Part shown: positions 41,785 to 50,932 of the stretch, piece by piece | How positions within the stretch are numbered: the stretch's first letter is position 1 | Layout of the letters: every line of letters begins with the position of its first letter | The notes under the pieces: generated by a model | Told to the model about the DNA's origin: nothing | Databases searched by the model: none | What the model saw: the letters and a program-made list of their open reading frames with translations, nothing else | Assembly: GCA_021772095.1 (NCBI GenBank) | Contig: JADYXR010000033.1 | Location: 1 to 64,000, forward strand | Reading direction: 5' to 3' | From: Candidatus Obscuribacter sp. | GTDB lineage: Bacteria; Cyanobacteriota; Vampirovibrionia; Obscuribacterales; Obscuribacteraceae | Length of the DNA: 64,000 nt | Translations under genes and position numbers: made by a program

Positions 41785-44700
41785 ATGGATTGGCCCAACC
41801 CTCAGGACTACAACGAAGCGATTCAATCTCCGGCGACCTGTTTTTCGGACGCCAGTCTGCGCGCGTGCCAGGTGGAAACGACTGCGATGGGATTGCCGCG
41901 CCCGACCAGTGGTGCATTTACCAACGTCTATAAATTGATCGACAGCACAGGCCGAGGTTCTGCCGTACGGTGTTTCCACAGCGATGTGCCTGATTTGAAA
42001 CTTCGTTATCTCAAAGTCCTGGAGCAATTGTCGAAAGTAGACGCGCAATGGTCGATCAAAACCGAGTTTATTGAACAAGGCATAAAGGTTGGAGGAAACT
42101 GGTATCCAGTCGTGAAGATGGACTGGGCAGACGGCATTCCGCTCGATCGCTACCTGGCTAAAAATGGCACCAATCAGGTCAGGTTGAACAATCTGGTTCA
42201 ACAACTGCGCGCCATTCTCTCCGACATGAAGCACCATGGTATCGCCCATGGTGATCTGCAACACGGCAACATTTTAATAGTAGACAATCAAATCAAGCTC
42301 GTCGATTACGACGGATTCTTCGTACCAGCGCTCGATGGGCTAGCCAGTGCCGAGTTAGGACACGCGAATTATCAACATCCGTTTCGCAGCCGAGAACATT
42401 TCGGTCCCTACATCGATAATTTTCCTGCCTGGCTGATCACAATTTCTCTGATGGCGATTGCCGCCGATCCGGAACTTTTATCTTACAGCAAAGACCGCGA
42501 GTGCTTGCTGTTCGCACACGCCGATCTGCTGGCACCATACGAGTCTGCGCTGTTTTCCAGACTGCGAGAGCATCCTAAACCTGAGATTCAAAACGCGACT
42601 CGCACGCTGATCCGATTACTGGATTGTCCTGTCAAATCAATTCCATTTCTGGACGCCAGCGAAGAAGAATTGTTGGAACTTCCCGAAATGGATCCGACCG
42701 AACAAATGCAAGCGATCGATGAAATCGCGCTGGCGGAGCCCAATCGCTACATCGAACGACCTCCGGTCCTATCAGCGCTAGAAAAACTGAGCACGACGAA
42801 ACGAGGTGCCAAGGATCGACTCGGTTATCTTTTTAAAAGCGCATCAACAAAAGGTGGTGCGATGCTCACTTCAGTTTTGCAGCAGAAACGAAACTCGCAC
42901 GACCATGCCACCAGGGGCGACAGCGCTTTTGTGACAGGCGATTACGCAGCCGCAGCAGAAGGTTATGTCAAAGCGCTAGCTGAAATCGAAAAAGAAAAAA
43001 CTGCACAAGAAAAACTGAGCAAACACGATAAGACTGTTCACTATCGAAAACAGGATACAAGCGGCGTCGACTACAACAAGTACGAAGACCATCTTAACCT
43101 GAGACTGGGAACATGCCAGCTCCTCAATCTCAATCCTGCCGCCGCCGTGTTTCATTTCAAATCGGTGATAAAAAAATATGCCGACGATTCCGGACAACTT
43201 GAACTTCTCGACGCAATCGTCGGTCTTATGATGGCGTACTGCCAAATGCAACGCGAGCACGATGCCGCCGAGCTGATGGCGAAGACCTGCAGTTGGAAAG
43301 GTCAAGTCAATAACAAAGCGCCGGCGTTCTCCGCCAACAACTTATCCTGTACTTTGTTGAGCTATGGCAATGGACCACTGGCGGGTGCGCCGGGTCTGAG
43401 TATGGCATTGACGGTGGTGGCAAGGTTTTTCGAGAAAGCTGCGCAATACGATCAAGCGGCATCGCTTTACGAGGCCGCTCGCTCCGTACGTGGTGGCGCC
43501 GGCAGTGCCGACGATCTTGACCTGATGTTGCGTATTGGACATTGCCAATTGTTAAACCGGCGGCCCGATCTCGCCCTTCACCACTTTCACGTGATCTCGC
43601 AGACCGCCTCCGTAACAGACCCGATTCACGATCGCTCTGCGGTAGCTCAAGCGGTCGCCTTTAAGATGATGAATTCCAGGCAAGACATTGTCAAAGCAAT
43701 GCGAAGTAGAATGCCTGAGCAGTTATACAACTGTTTGAAAACCGAACTCGATGGACCGTTATCCGATCTCGATGAACTCAGCGATGTCATAGTAGCCTTC
43801 GCCGCGGAACTCGGAGAAGCTGATTTGATGACCGGTTTGCGAATGGCAACGCGATTGGCGGCAGACAATTACAAACGCCAGGACGATAAGAAGCTGCTCG
43901 ATCATATCGTCGAACTTCTCAACGACGGACGATTTCTCGACGCCGACAAGTTAGCGAACGAAGACGTTTTAAGCAATGAAAGCGTTCGCCTGCGCTTTCT
44001 CGATAGCGCCCAACTTTTTGCTCGCAACCTCTCCACCTGTGGTGCGTACGATCAAGCCTTCGAGCTTTTGAATAAATACAGCTGCGATCCGCGGTTGGTT
44101 GTCGAAGCGATGGAAGGACAAATTATAAAAAACATCCGCGCAGCCACGCGACAAATAAATTGGACTCCTGACGCTTTCCAGGAAGCCTTTGTAATTTTGC
44201 AAGCGCTGTGTGCGAACAACGCATTGAGCGAATATATTTGCCAGTTTACCGCTGATACCATATATGGTTGCACTGATAGATCGGACGAATTTTTGGTTGA
44301 TGTCAGACAGATTGCCGATTTAATGTCAAAACACCATCCTGACGGTCCGTCCAATCCGCACGTTTTAAAATTGCGAATGTTCGCCCTCAACGCAGAAAAC
44401 GGTGAACCTGTGCCGATTATCAAAAGAGATTCAGCGCCGGTGTCAAAACTGGGAGCGCAATTCGAGAAAGCAACCAGAGCGACATCAGTTAGCGCACGCA
44501 GTCGGCAGATGGAAAACGAAGTACTCTCGATACTGCGACAAGCATCGCTGAAGAGTTGGGATCCAGCTCTATTTGGAGAATTTCTGTCGACAATGGAAGC
44601 TATGAAAAAGCAGCGTTCGTTAACCGTTGGGTTTTGTCAAAAATTATCCACAACCCTTTTAGATCACTTCAGCGAATCCAGCGGAACCAACCGCTGGGCA

Positions 44701-44841
44701 AAAGAAGCAAAAACCATACCCTCTGAGCGTCGCGCGGCGACAAAAGACACACTGAATAAACTGATGGACTTATTCTCGTCCGTAGCTGGCATCGACGCGG
44801 CCACGCTTCGCAGAATTCAACGTTGTGTGGAAAAAGTTTAG
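41785..44841 (+). CDS. Atypical protein kinase with long C-terminal TPR-like region
   Basis: A 1018-residue protein. Residues about 25-290 resemble a kinase domain of the bacterial group with HGD instead of HRD: HGDLQHGN at 155-162 and, for the DFG position, LVDYDG at 172-177 followed by FFVPALDGLASAELGHANYQ, PFRSREHFGPYIDNFPAWL and a helical lobe. A basic linker follows, then helical repeats of TPR type (for example DSAFVTGDYAAAAEGYVKAL) to the C-terminus. No membrane segment or signal was seen, so it is probably cytoplasmic. The glycine-rich loop is weak (PRPTSGAFTNVYKL). Catalytic Asp and metal Asp are present, so activity is possible. Confidence 0.85.
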   Translation: MDWPNPQDYNEAIQSPATCFSDASLRACQVETTAMGLPRPTSGAFTNVYKLIDSTGRGSAVRCFHSDVPDLKLRYLKVLEQLSKVDAQWSIKTEFIEQGIKVGGNWYPVVKMDWADGIPLDRYLAKNGTNQVRLNNLVQQLRAILSDMKHHGIAHGDLQHGNILIVDNQIKLVDYDGFFVPALDGLASAELGHANYQHPFRSREHFGPYIDNFPAWLITISLMAIAADPELLSYSKDRECLLFAHADLLAPYESALFSRLREHPKPEIQNATRTLIRLLDCPVKSIPFLDASEEELLELPEMDPTEQMQAIDEIALAEPNRYIERPPVLSALEKLSTTKRGAKDRLGYLFKSASTKGGAMLTSVLQQKRNSHDHATRGDSAFVTGDYAAAAEGYVKALAEIEKEKTAQEKLSKHDKTVHYRKQDTSGVDYNKYEDHLNLRLGTCQLLNLNPAAAVFHFKSVIKKYADDSGQLELLDAIVGLMMAYCQMQREHDAAELMAKTCSWKGQVNNKAPAFSANNLSCTLLSYGNGPLAGAPGLSMALTVVARFFEKAAQYDQAASLYEAARSVRGGAGSADDLDLMLRIGHCQLLNRRPDLALHHFHVISQTASVTDPIHDRSAVAQAVAFKMMNSRQDIVKAMRSRMPEQLYNCLKTELDGPLSDLDELSDVIVAFAAELGEADLMTGLRMATRLAADNYKRQDDKKLLDHIVELLNDGRFLDADKLANEDVLSNESVRLRFLDSAQLFARNLSTCGAYDQAFELLNKYSCDPRLVVEAMEGQIIKNIRAATRQINWTPDAFQEAFVILQALCANNALSEYICQFTADTIYGCTDRSDEFLVDVRQIADLMSKHHPDGPSNPHVLKLRMFALNAENGEPVPIIKRDSAPVSKLGAQFEKATRATSVSARSRQMENEVLSILRQASLKSWDPALFGEFLSTMEAMKKQRSLTVGFCQKLSTTLLDHFSESSGTNRWAKEAKTIPSERRAATKDTLNKLMDLFSSVAGIDAATLRRIQRCVEKV

Positions 44842-44845
44842 CCAA

Positions 44846-45637
44846 TCATTTTTGTTTTAAGTCGAGTTTCGTTGTTGGTCCCTGAAACTCCGGACGAGGC
44901 TGTTGAGCCTGCTCTCGCTCGACTAACAATCGCGTCATTTCCGACGAGCATTTATCAAACGATTGTTTGATTGCATCTTCCTCGCTGATCGGATTCAGTC
45001 CATGTCTAGTTATGCGATCGTACTCTTTCGTAATCATCAGGCTGTAATCAAAAACCGTGCCTCTGTAGTTTTTGTTCAAATCGGAGACAGACCGTCTATG
45101 CGCGTCTTTGACAGCCAGCTCGAGAGACGCGCCCTCGCCTGGTGAAACATCCGTGTGCGTTTTACCGGCGTAGTGCGAAATGATGTCACCGGCAAATTCG
45201 TATATCCGTTCAACAATCACCTTGTGACCTTCCTCGTGCGCGACACACTTTTTCGGCGCACCTTGCGGAATCCAAATTGTTATTGGCAACGTCAAGGTTG
45301 CTCGCACGTTTTTCGGGCGAATGTGAACAAACCAGCGACCATGCCGTTCTTCTTGATCGACTACATCAATGTCATCGATGCCGACGGATAAACCGTAGGA
45401 AAATTCCGTCAGTGCCTGTTGTCCTTTTTCCAGATTCGGATGAGGCTCGAAAGGATTCCACGGATTGAATGTGCGTCTCACGACCGTCGGTGGTTGCTTA
45501 TCGACCTTGATGTCAACGGCGGTCTCCGCCGCACAGCTGCTGCCGATTCCCGACGACAAAAAGAACGCCGCAAGCAGTCCTGAAGTGGTTACCAAAAATC
45601 GTCGCGCCATGTTAAACCAAAATTCTCCGTCTGGCAT
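44846..45637 (-). CDS. Secreted HExxH metalloprotease-like protein
   Basis: A 263-residue exported protein (signal around LVTTSGLLAAFFLSSGIGSS). The centre contains CVAHEEGHKVIVERIYEFAG: HEEGH fits the zinc-protease HExxH motif with further His/Glu in the next helix (ISHYAGKTH). Some DUF922-type proteins show the same C-x2-HExxH arrangement, but I cannot be sure of the family. The start at 45637 has AGGA at a good distance; ATG 45610 would shorten the n-region. It is convergent with the atypical kinase gene, 4 bases apart, and divergent from the methyltransferase. Confidence 0.6.
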   Translation of the reverse strand: MPDGEFWFNMARRFLVTTSGLLAAFFLSSGIGSSCAAETAVDIKVDKQPPTVVRRTFNPWNPFEPHPNLEKGQQALTEFSYGLSVGIDDIDVVDQEERHGRWFVHIRPKNVRATLTLPITIWIPQGAPKKCVAHEEGHKVIVERIYEFAGDIISHYAGKTHTDVSPGEGASLELAVKDAHRRSVSDLNKNYRGTVFDYSLMITKEYDRITRHGLNPISEEDAIKQSFDKCSSEMTRLLVEREQAQQPRPEFQGPTTKLDLKQK

Positions 45638-45672
45638 GTTATCATCCTACCAGTTAATACTGAACCTTAAAT

Positions 45673-46413
45673 ATGACTTTCAACGATCACTTCTCCAACC
45701 AAGCCGCAACATACCGTCGTTTTCGTCCGCATTATCCGAAGGAACTGTTCGACTTTCTCGCTTCGATTACGCCAACGAAACAACGCGCCTGGGACTGCGC
45801 TACAGGCAATGGTCAAGCGGCTGTCGCCCTCGCCGATTATTTTGAAAAAGTCACCGCCACTGATGCCAGTGAAGAACAAATCAAATTAGCGATCGAACAT
45901 TCCAGTGTTCAATACGAAGTAGCGACTGCTGAAAACAGTGAACTCGACGACCAGTCGCAAGATTTGATTACGATAGCCAATGCGTTGCATTGGTTCGACA
46001 TCGAACCATTTTTTGTTGAAGCACAGCGCGTGTTGAAACCGAAAGGTGTGATCGCAGCGTGGTGCTATGAAGCGTTCCACATAGAGGAAAGCGTCAGTCA
46101 GACTTTCGACGCGCTTTACGTCGAGCTGAAAACGTTTTGGCCCAAGCAAATTAAACTGGTTCGCGATCAATATAAAACGATTGATTTTCCGTTTGAAGAA
46201 ATCCACACACCAAAGTTCGAGATGAAATTGGAATGGGATCTCACACAATGCCTTGGCTATATGTCCAGCTGGTCAGCGGTGCAGACATATCGAAAAGAAC
46301 TCGGCAAAGATCCGATTGAAAAACACTTTGATGCCATATGTGATGCCTGGGGCGATCACACGAAGAAGAGAACGGTCACCTGGCAAGTTCACTTAAGAGT
46401 CGGCCGCGTCTAA
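45673..46413 (+). CDS. SAM-dependent methyltransferase, class I
   Basis: A 246-residue Rossmann-fold methyltransferase. It starts FNDHFSNQAATYRRFRPHYP, has motif I AWDCATGNGQAAVALA, motif II with VTATDASEEQI, and the post-motif ITIANALHWFDIEPFFVEAQ with RVLKPKGVIAAW. This pattern is shared by the trans-aconitate methyltransferase-like and other type 11 enzymes that act on small molecules. The GNGQ in motif I is as in that subgroup. The substrate is not known. Confidence 0.85.
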   Translation: MTFNDHFSNQAATYRRFRPHYPKELFDFLASITPTKQRAWDCATGNGQAAVALADYFEKVTATDASEEQIKLAIEHSSVQYEVATAENSELDDQSQDLITIANALHWFDIEPFFVEAQRVLKPKGVIAAWCYEAFHIEESVSQTFDALYVELKTFWPKQIKLVRDQYKTIDFPFEEIHTPKFEMKLEWDLTQCLGYMSSWSAVQTYRKELGKDPIEKHFDAICDAWGDHTKKRTVTWQVHLRVGRV

Positions 46414-46728
46414 GTTCTGACGTCGTTGTTAGAACCCGTTGCTATTAGAACCTCAATCAACCACTAAAAATTTGTAGCTCACCGAGCGATCATTAGCTGC
46501 GATATTGGAACGCGTTCGTTGAAAAGACTCGCATTCCACTGCTCTCGTTCCAGTGTTCCCGCATCCGCAGTGCCTGGGGCTCCAGCACATCTGCGTTTTT
46601 CAAACTACCTGGCAAAACCCTGACGTAAAACTAGTAAATTTCCCAGGCACTCATGCAGCCTAGTGCCGGTGCGATCTTCGCCGCGCAGAAATAGACTGGT
46701 GGAGGTGTGAGCGCATTGGGACAAAATT
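46414..46728. other. Gene-free stretch ahead of the TonB-like fusion gene
   Basis: No gene supported. Short repeats of AGAACC and GTTCT occur at 46417-46453, and GGTGGAGGTG near 46697. I saw no clear terminator or promoter. Confidence 0.45.
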
Positions 46729-48558
46729 ATGAATTACAAATCAGATCGATACAGCCTTCAGCTGCCAATCACAAGAGATCCGGCCGTCGCCAGTTCTCTG
46801 TCGGTCATTCCTGGACTCGGGCAAATCTATAACTCGGAGCCTAGAAAAGGTCTCCTCTTTCTACTTGTCGGTCTGACAAACGTTTTTCTGATCGGGTTAT
46901 TATCATGGAGCAGGCAGCTGGTCGAAAGTTTGAGCACGCTCAGCAATGAGCTGAACATCAGGCCCAATGCCGATATCGTTGGAGCTATATCGAACTTCCA
47001 CCCTGGCAGTGCATCAATGAATGCGTTGTTGATTCTCTTCGCCGCTTTTATCGCTTACTCGATGAGAGACGCATACGACAAGGCAAAAGTAGTAAGAAGA
47101 AATTCGATCTATGCACCAGTGGTGATGCATATGGATGAAGCTTCAAGTGGCAGCTATTTGTTCCACGCGGCGCTAATGGTGACGCTCACATTGTTTGCTT
47201 TTTTCTTTTTGCTTCCCACGCCGATTAGGCCTCAGGTCACAGTAATTGAAATCGTCAGTCCAAATGTTGAATCACCTGTAAAACCAAGAACGAAAACAAA
47301 CAATCGTGCCGTTGTGAATTCAGAATCACGACGCGATCCGAATCTAAAAAAGGTCGTTCAGAATCCTTCGCCAAACAGCAACACAGGCGCCAAAACACAA
47401 CATCAACAATCGATTGCAAAACCGCAGCCGGAGAACAAACCTGCCGCGGCGAATAAACCGGCTGAAGCTCCTAAACAATCATCACCGGCAAAAGCGGAAC
47501 CAGTAAAACAAAGCAAGCCGGCGGAGGTAAAACCCGCTCCATCAGCTCCAGCCCTGCAAGCAGCAAAACCAAATATTCAACCAGTCGCCGCCCAAAGTGC
47601 CAGCACCCAGACACCGAGTCCGCTCAAACCGCCGGTATTACGGCCGGTGGCAGCGCCTCTGATGCCACAACTTCAAGCGCCTGCAACTCAGCCTAAATCA
47701 ACTATCGATCCAGCCAAAATGCTGGCCGGATTAATGCCGATATCCGCGCCGAGCGCGCCTTCACTGATTCCTAATCCTGCCGGAGTAGCGGTGAAGTCCA
47801 ACCACGGTGCACCACGATTGGTGGCAAGCAACCTTTCGCCCTCTGCCCTCGGCGTACCGCAACCGGGTATCTCGTCGCCGGTTCGATCAATAGGAAGCGC
47901 TACTCCTACTATTGTCGAAACAGGCAGCCGCAGCAACAAATCCGATCATGGCACCGGAGGTCCAGCGCCGACAGGAGCGTCAAGATCCAACCATGCCGAC
48001 GATATGGCAATGATTACTCCTGTTGGAGGCGGCTTCAATCCGGAAGGCGACGGCAAGCTCAGAAAAAATACCGGTCCGAGCAAAAATAGCAAAACGGGTC
48101 CATCCGGCGACGATAACGGCGCCCTGGACAAAAAAGCCGGTGAGAAAGCTTCAACTCCGGGTCATGACGAGGCCGGTGGCAAAAATGGCGAACGCGGCAC
48201 TACAAATACCGGAAAGCTCGGAGAACCAACTCCAGAAGCAATACGTGAGGTCGATTTCTCAAATTACATGGCGGGGCTGCAGCGCCGAATCAAACGGGCG
48301 TGGTATCCGCCAAAGTGCGGTACCTCCAAGAAAATCACAGTACGCTTCAACATTGCCCGCGACGGCACCTTGAGAAACTTAAAAATGGTGGGGCCTTCCG
48401 GAACCGCGCTCAATGACCAGGCCGCAATCAAAGCCGTGCTGAACGCGGCACCGTTCGCGCCGCTCCCTCAAGGCTCTCCCGAGGAAGTCGATATCGAGTT
48501 CAAATTCGACTATAACGTCTTCAATAACTCGGGCAGCACCACTATGCGTTCGTTTTAA
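46729..48558 (+). CDS. TM2-like / proline-rich / TonB C-terminal fusion protein
   Basis: A 609-residue inner-membrane protein. The N-terminus has a TM2/DUF5683-like unit (SVIPGLGQIYNSEPRKGLLF) with helices at about 40-60 and 98-112, and a third helix at about 142-162. A proline/alanine/lysine-rich segment (about 175-480) could span the periplasm. The C-terminus (about 505-598) is a TonB/TolA-type domain: YMAGLQRRIKRAWYPP, VRFNIARDGTLRNLKMVGPS and FAPLPQGSPEEVDIEFKFDY. TonB proteins pass energy from ExbBD to outer-membrane transporters. Here the first part replaces the single anchor helix and no exbBD lies nearby. A transmembrane kinase gene follows after 94 bases. Confidence 0.8.
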   Translation: MNYKSDRYSLQLPITRDPAVASSLSVIPGLGQIYNSEPRKGLLFLLVGLTNVFLIGLLSWSRQLVESLSTLSNELNIRPNADIVGAISNFHPGSASMNALLILFAAFIAYSMRDAYDKAKVVRRNSIYAPVVMHMDEASSGSYLFHAALMVTLTLFAFFFLLPTPIRPQVTVIEIVSPNVESPVKPRTKTNNRAVVNSESRRDPNLKKVVQNPSPNSNTGAKTQHQQSIAKPQPENKPAAANKPAEAPKQSSPAKAEPVKQSKPAEVKPAPSAPALQAAKPNIQPVAAQSASTQTPSPLKPPVLRPVAAPLMPQLQAPATQPKSTIDPAKMLAGLMPISAPSAPSLIPNPAGVAVKSNHGAPRLVASNLSPSALGVPQPGISSPVRSIGSATPTIVETGSRSNKSDHGTGGPAPTGASRSNHADDMAMITPVGGGFNPEGDGKLRKNTGPSKNSKTGPSGDDNGALDKKAGEKASTPGHDEAGGKNGERGTTNTGKLGEPTPEAIREVDFSNYMAGLQRRIKRAWYPPKCGTSKKITVRFNIARDGTLRNLKMVGPSGTALNDQAAIKAVLNAAPFAPLPQGSPEEVDIEFKFDYNVFNNSGSTTMRSF

Positions 48559-48652
48559 CTGCGTGAGAACCGTTCGAATGGTCACAGAGCTGGGTATATA
48601 GGAAAGCGACAGCAATTCCGACTGTTCAGGCAGCTCCGACGGCGACTGATCC

Positions 48653-50875
48653 ATGCAACTAACCACGGACCCAATCGAAAAACTGGACGCGAGGACGTTT
48701 CCTCTCCACCGCTACAAGCCTGTCGAAAAGCTTGGACACGGTCAGTCGGGACGAGCCATGCTTTGCTTCGACGAATTCATGGAGCAGGATGTCGTAGTCA
48801 AAACGATGGGAACGGTGGAACTCGACGAGCTCATCGAATTCCAGCGCGAGGCCACTCTCCTGTGCCGAATAAACCATAAAGGTCTCGCCCAGGTTCTCGA
48901 TTTTGGTTGCACCGCCAGTGGTATTGCATACATTGTGTCGGAATATCACCCCGGCGTTAATTTGCGCCAACACATTGACGCCGGAGAACCGCTGCCACTC
49001 GACCTGACGCTGAAAACTTTTTTGGTGATTACAGAAGCACTAGCGCAAATGCATGTGCATGGAATTTTACATCGCGACATCAAAACGTCAAACATTCTGG
49101 TGAGAAATCTAGACGCGACGGACGGCTCTATCCATTTGCTCGACGCCGGCACAGGCAGAATCAAAATCGCCAACATGCAACCCAACATATTCGAAGGTCG
49201 CGAAATTCCCGGCGACCCCAAGTATATGTGTCCGGAACAGGCATCGCGACTGCATTACGACACGCGCTCGGAAATCTTCGCTCTGGGCTGTACCATATTC
49301 GAATCGCTCACCGGTCGCACACCTTTTGTGGGTCCCGAGTCAATCTCACAGCTGATGCGCCGCAGCGCGCCGACCTTGACGCAGGCTTCGGAGACAACGT
49401 CGTTTCCTCACAAGATCGAAGCGTTTGTGGCGAAGTGCCTTTCGCGCAGTCCGGAGACGCGCTACCAATCAATGCCGGAAGTTTTGCAAGCATTAAAAGA
49501 ACTTGTAAAATTGCGTCTCGCCACTGAGCAGGTACTCAACCCAATTAACGTGGATGCAGATGGAGTGCCGATTTCATCAACTCGCTTAGTTCAAGCTGAT
49601 ATTCAATCAGGGCAGAACCAGGAGAGCAAAACAGCTCACGACAATTATTATGTTGAAGAAAGTCCGGTCAGGTTGGTTAACACGGATTTTCTAAACTCAT
49701 CGGATCCAGCAGCGGCGGAAGCCGCAGCGAGGTCAGATCTATCGCCGAAGAAAATATTCGGTGAAATCACGACGGCAAACCCTAATCGGACTGCAGGCGC
49801 ACAGAAGAAACCGGCTCTCGATTCTTCTTCAATCGCCGCGCCGGATGAGACTTTTGCTTACTTTGCGTCGCCCCCTGCTTCATTAAGTTTGGAACCGGCC
49901 CGCAACAAAAAATCTGCGGTCTCGACGCCTGCCAAGCCGACAAACTCGAGCGGAAAGTCAGCATCACCGGTAGTGGCAGATGCCGAATCGGAGTTCGGTC
50001 CCGGTTTTGCAAACACTCTCAAGAAGTTTCGCAGCAGAATCAGCAAGTATCATTCAACAACGAAATTAAATCCAGTGCCAGCGGCAATTTGTCTTATCAT
50101 GCTAATCTGTGGCGCCATCTCATTCAGCTACTACGCGTATCTGACTGCACCCATTGTGCAAGTGGCTGGAACCGTCGTCGGCTATCAACCTGCCGACGAC
50201 TACTATGAAGGACTAATCGAATTTGCCGAAGTCGACAAACTCGGAACTATGTCAACTACGACCAGAGTAACCATAGAAAGCCCTGAACAAAATCTGCCGG
50301 GCAAGAATAGCGTCGGTCCTTTTGCTGCTCCGATGGATGCATTCCAAACCGAATTCGCAAACGAGCAAATTTGGGACGAGGAAAAACTGAACCTTGGCGA
50401 ACTGAGCCTGACCCCGCCGATCAAACCAGTAAAAAGCGATATCGTGTTGGGACAGCGATGGGACCTGCTTTGCCGAAAACAATGGGACGGGAAACTGATT
50501 GTCGAGAAGTTACAATCAGGTCGGATTCCTTTTGGTCAAGAGCAATTAGAATCAATCCACGACGTGATATCGCAGATGGTGCGAGCAGTGGCATCGACTC
50601 CGGCCGACTCGGAAGCGGGTTTGGCTTGGGCAACGGACAATTTCATCTGGGAAGTTGAACTCCGGCCCAACATGACTAAGGCGGCCGTGCCGGATCTTTT
50701 TCCAATCGATCAGATGAAACTGAAAAGCTTCGACGCCAACGAATGTGTGATGATGCTCAAAGCACCGACGTGGATGACCAATACAAAGTATTTAACCGTG
50801 ACTCTGGTGCGCTCCGATAATTGGAAAATTCAATCCATTGTCGAATGCAGCGAAGGCGTTTGGAATAGAAAATAG
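48653..50875 (+). CDS. Transmembrane Ser/Thr protein kinase with DAG metal-binding motif
   Basis: A 740-residue kinase. The catalytic domain (about 20-290) has GHGQSGRAML, VVVK (K50), Glu66 in QREATLL, HRDIKTSN (D142) and PKYMCPEQAS. Where most kinases have DFG it has LLDAGTG (D164-A165-G166). A variable Pro/Ser/Ala linker leads to one membrane helix at about 474-495 (AAICLIMLICGAISFSYYAY), and the outer 240 residues belong to no family I recognise. It follows the TonB-like gene on the same strand, perhaps in one transcript. The metal-binding Asp is kept, so it may still be active. Confidence 0.88.
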   Translation: MQLTTDPIEKLDARTFPLHRYKPVEKLGHGQSGRAMLCFDEFMEQDVVVKTMGTVELDELIEFQREATLLCRINHKGLAQVLDFGCTASGIAYIVSEYHPGVNLRQHIDAGEPLPLDLTLKTFLVITEALAQMHVHGILHRDIKTSNILVRNLDATDGSIHLLDAGTGRIKIANMQPNIFEGREIPGDPKYMCPEQASRLHYDTRSEIFALGCTIFESLTGRTPFVGPESISQLMRRSAPTLTQASETTSFPHKIEAFVAKCLSRSPETRYQSMPEVLQALKELVKLRLATEQVLNPINVDADGVPISSTRLVQADIQSGQNQESKTAHDNYYVEESPVRLVNTDFLNSSDPAAAEAAARSDLSPKKIFGEITTANPNRTAGAQKKPALDSSSIAAPDETFAYFASPPASLSLEPARNKKSAVSTPAKPTNSSGKSASPVVADAESEFGPGFANTLKKFRSRISKYHSTTKLNPVPAAICLIMLICGAISFSYYAYLTAPIVQVAGTVVGYQPADDYYEGLIEFAEVDKLGTMSTTTRVTIESPEQNLPGKNSVGPFAAPMDAFQTEFANEQIWDEEKLNLGELSLTPPIKPVKSDIVLGQRWDLLCRKQWDGKLIVEKLQSGRIPFGQEQLESIHDVISQMVRAVASTPADSEAGLAWATDNFIWEVELRPNMTKAAVPDLFPIDQMKLKSFDANECVMMLKAPTWMTNTKYLTVTLVRSDNWKIQSIVECSEGVWNRK

Positions 50876-50932
50876 TTTCGGCGAATACGCTGACGGCGTC
50901 TTCACCTGAAGCCGTTTACACGCTGAGCCCGA

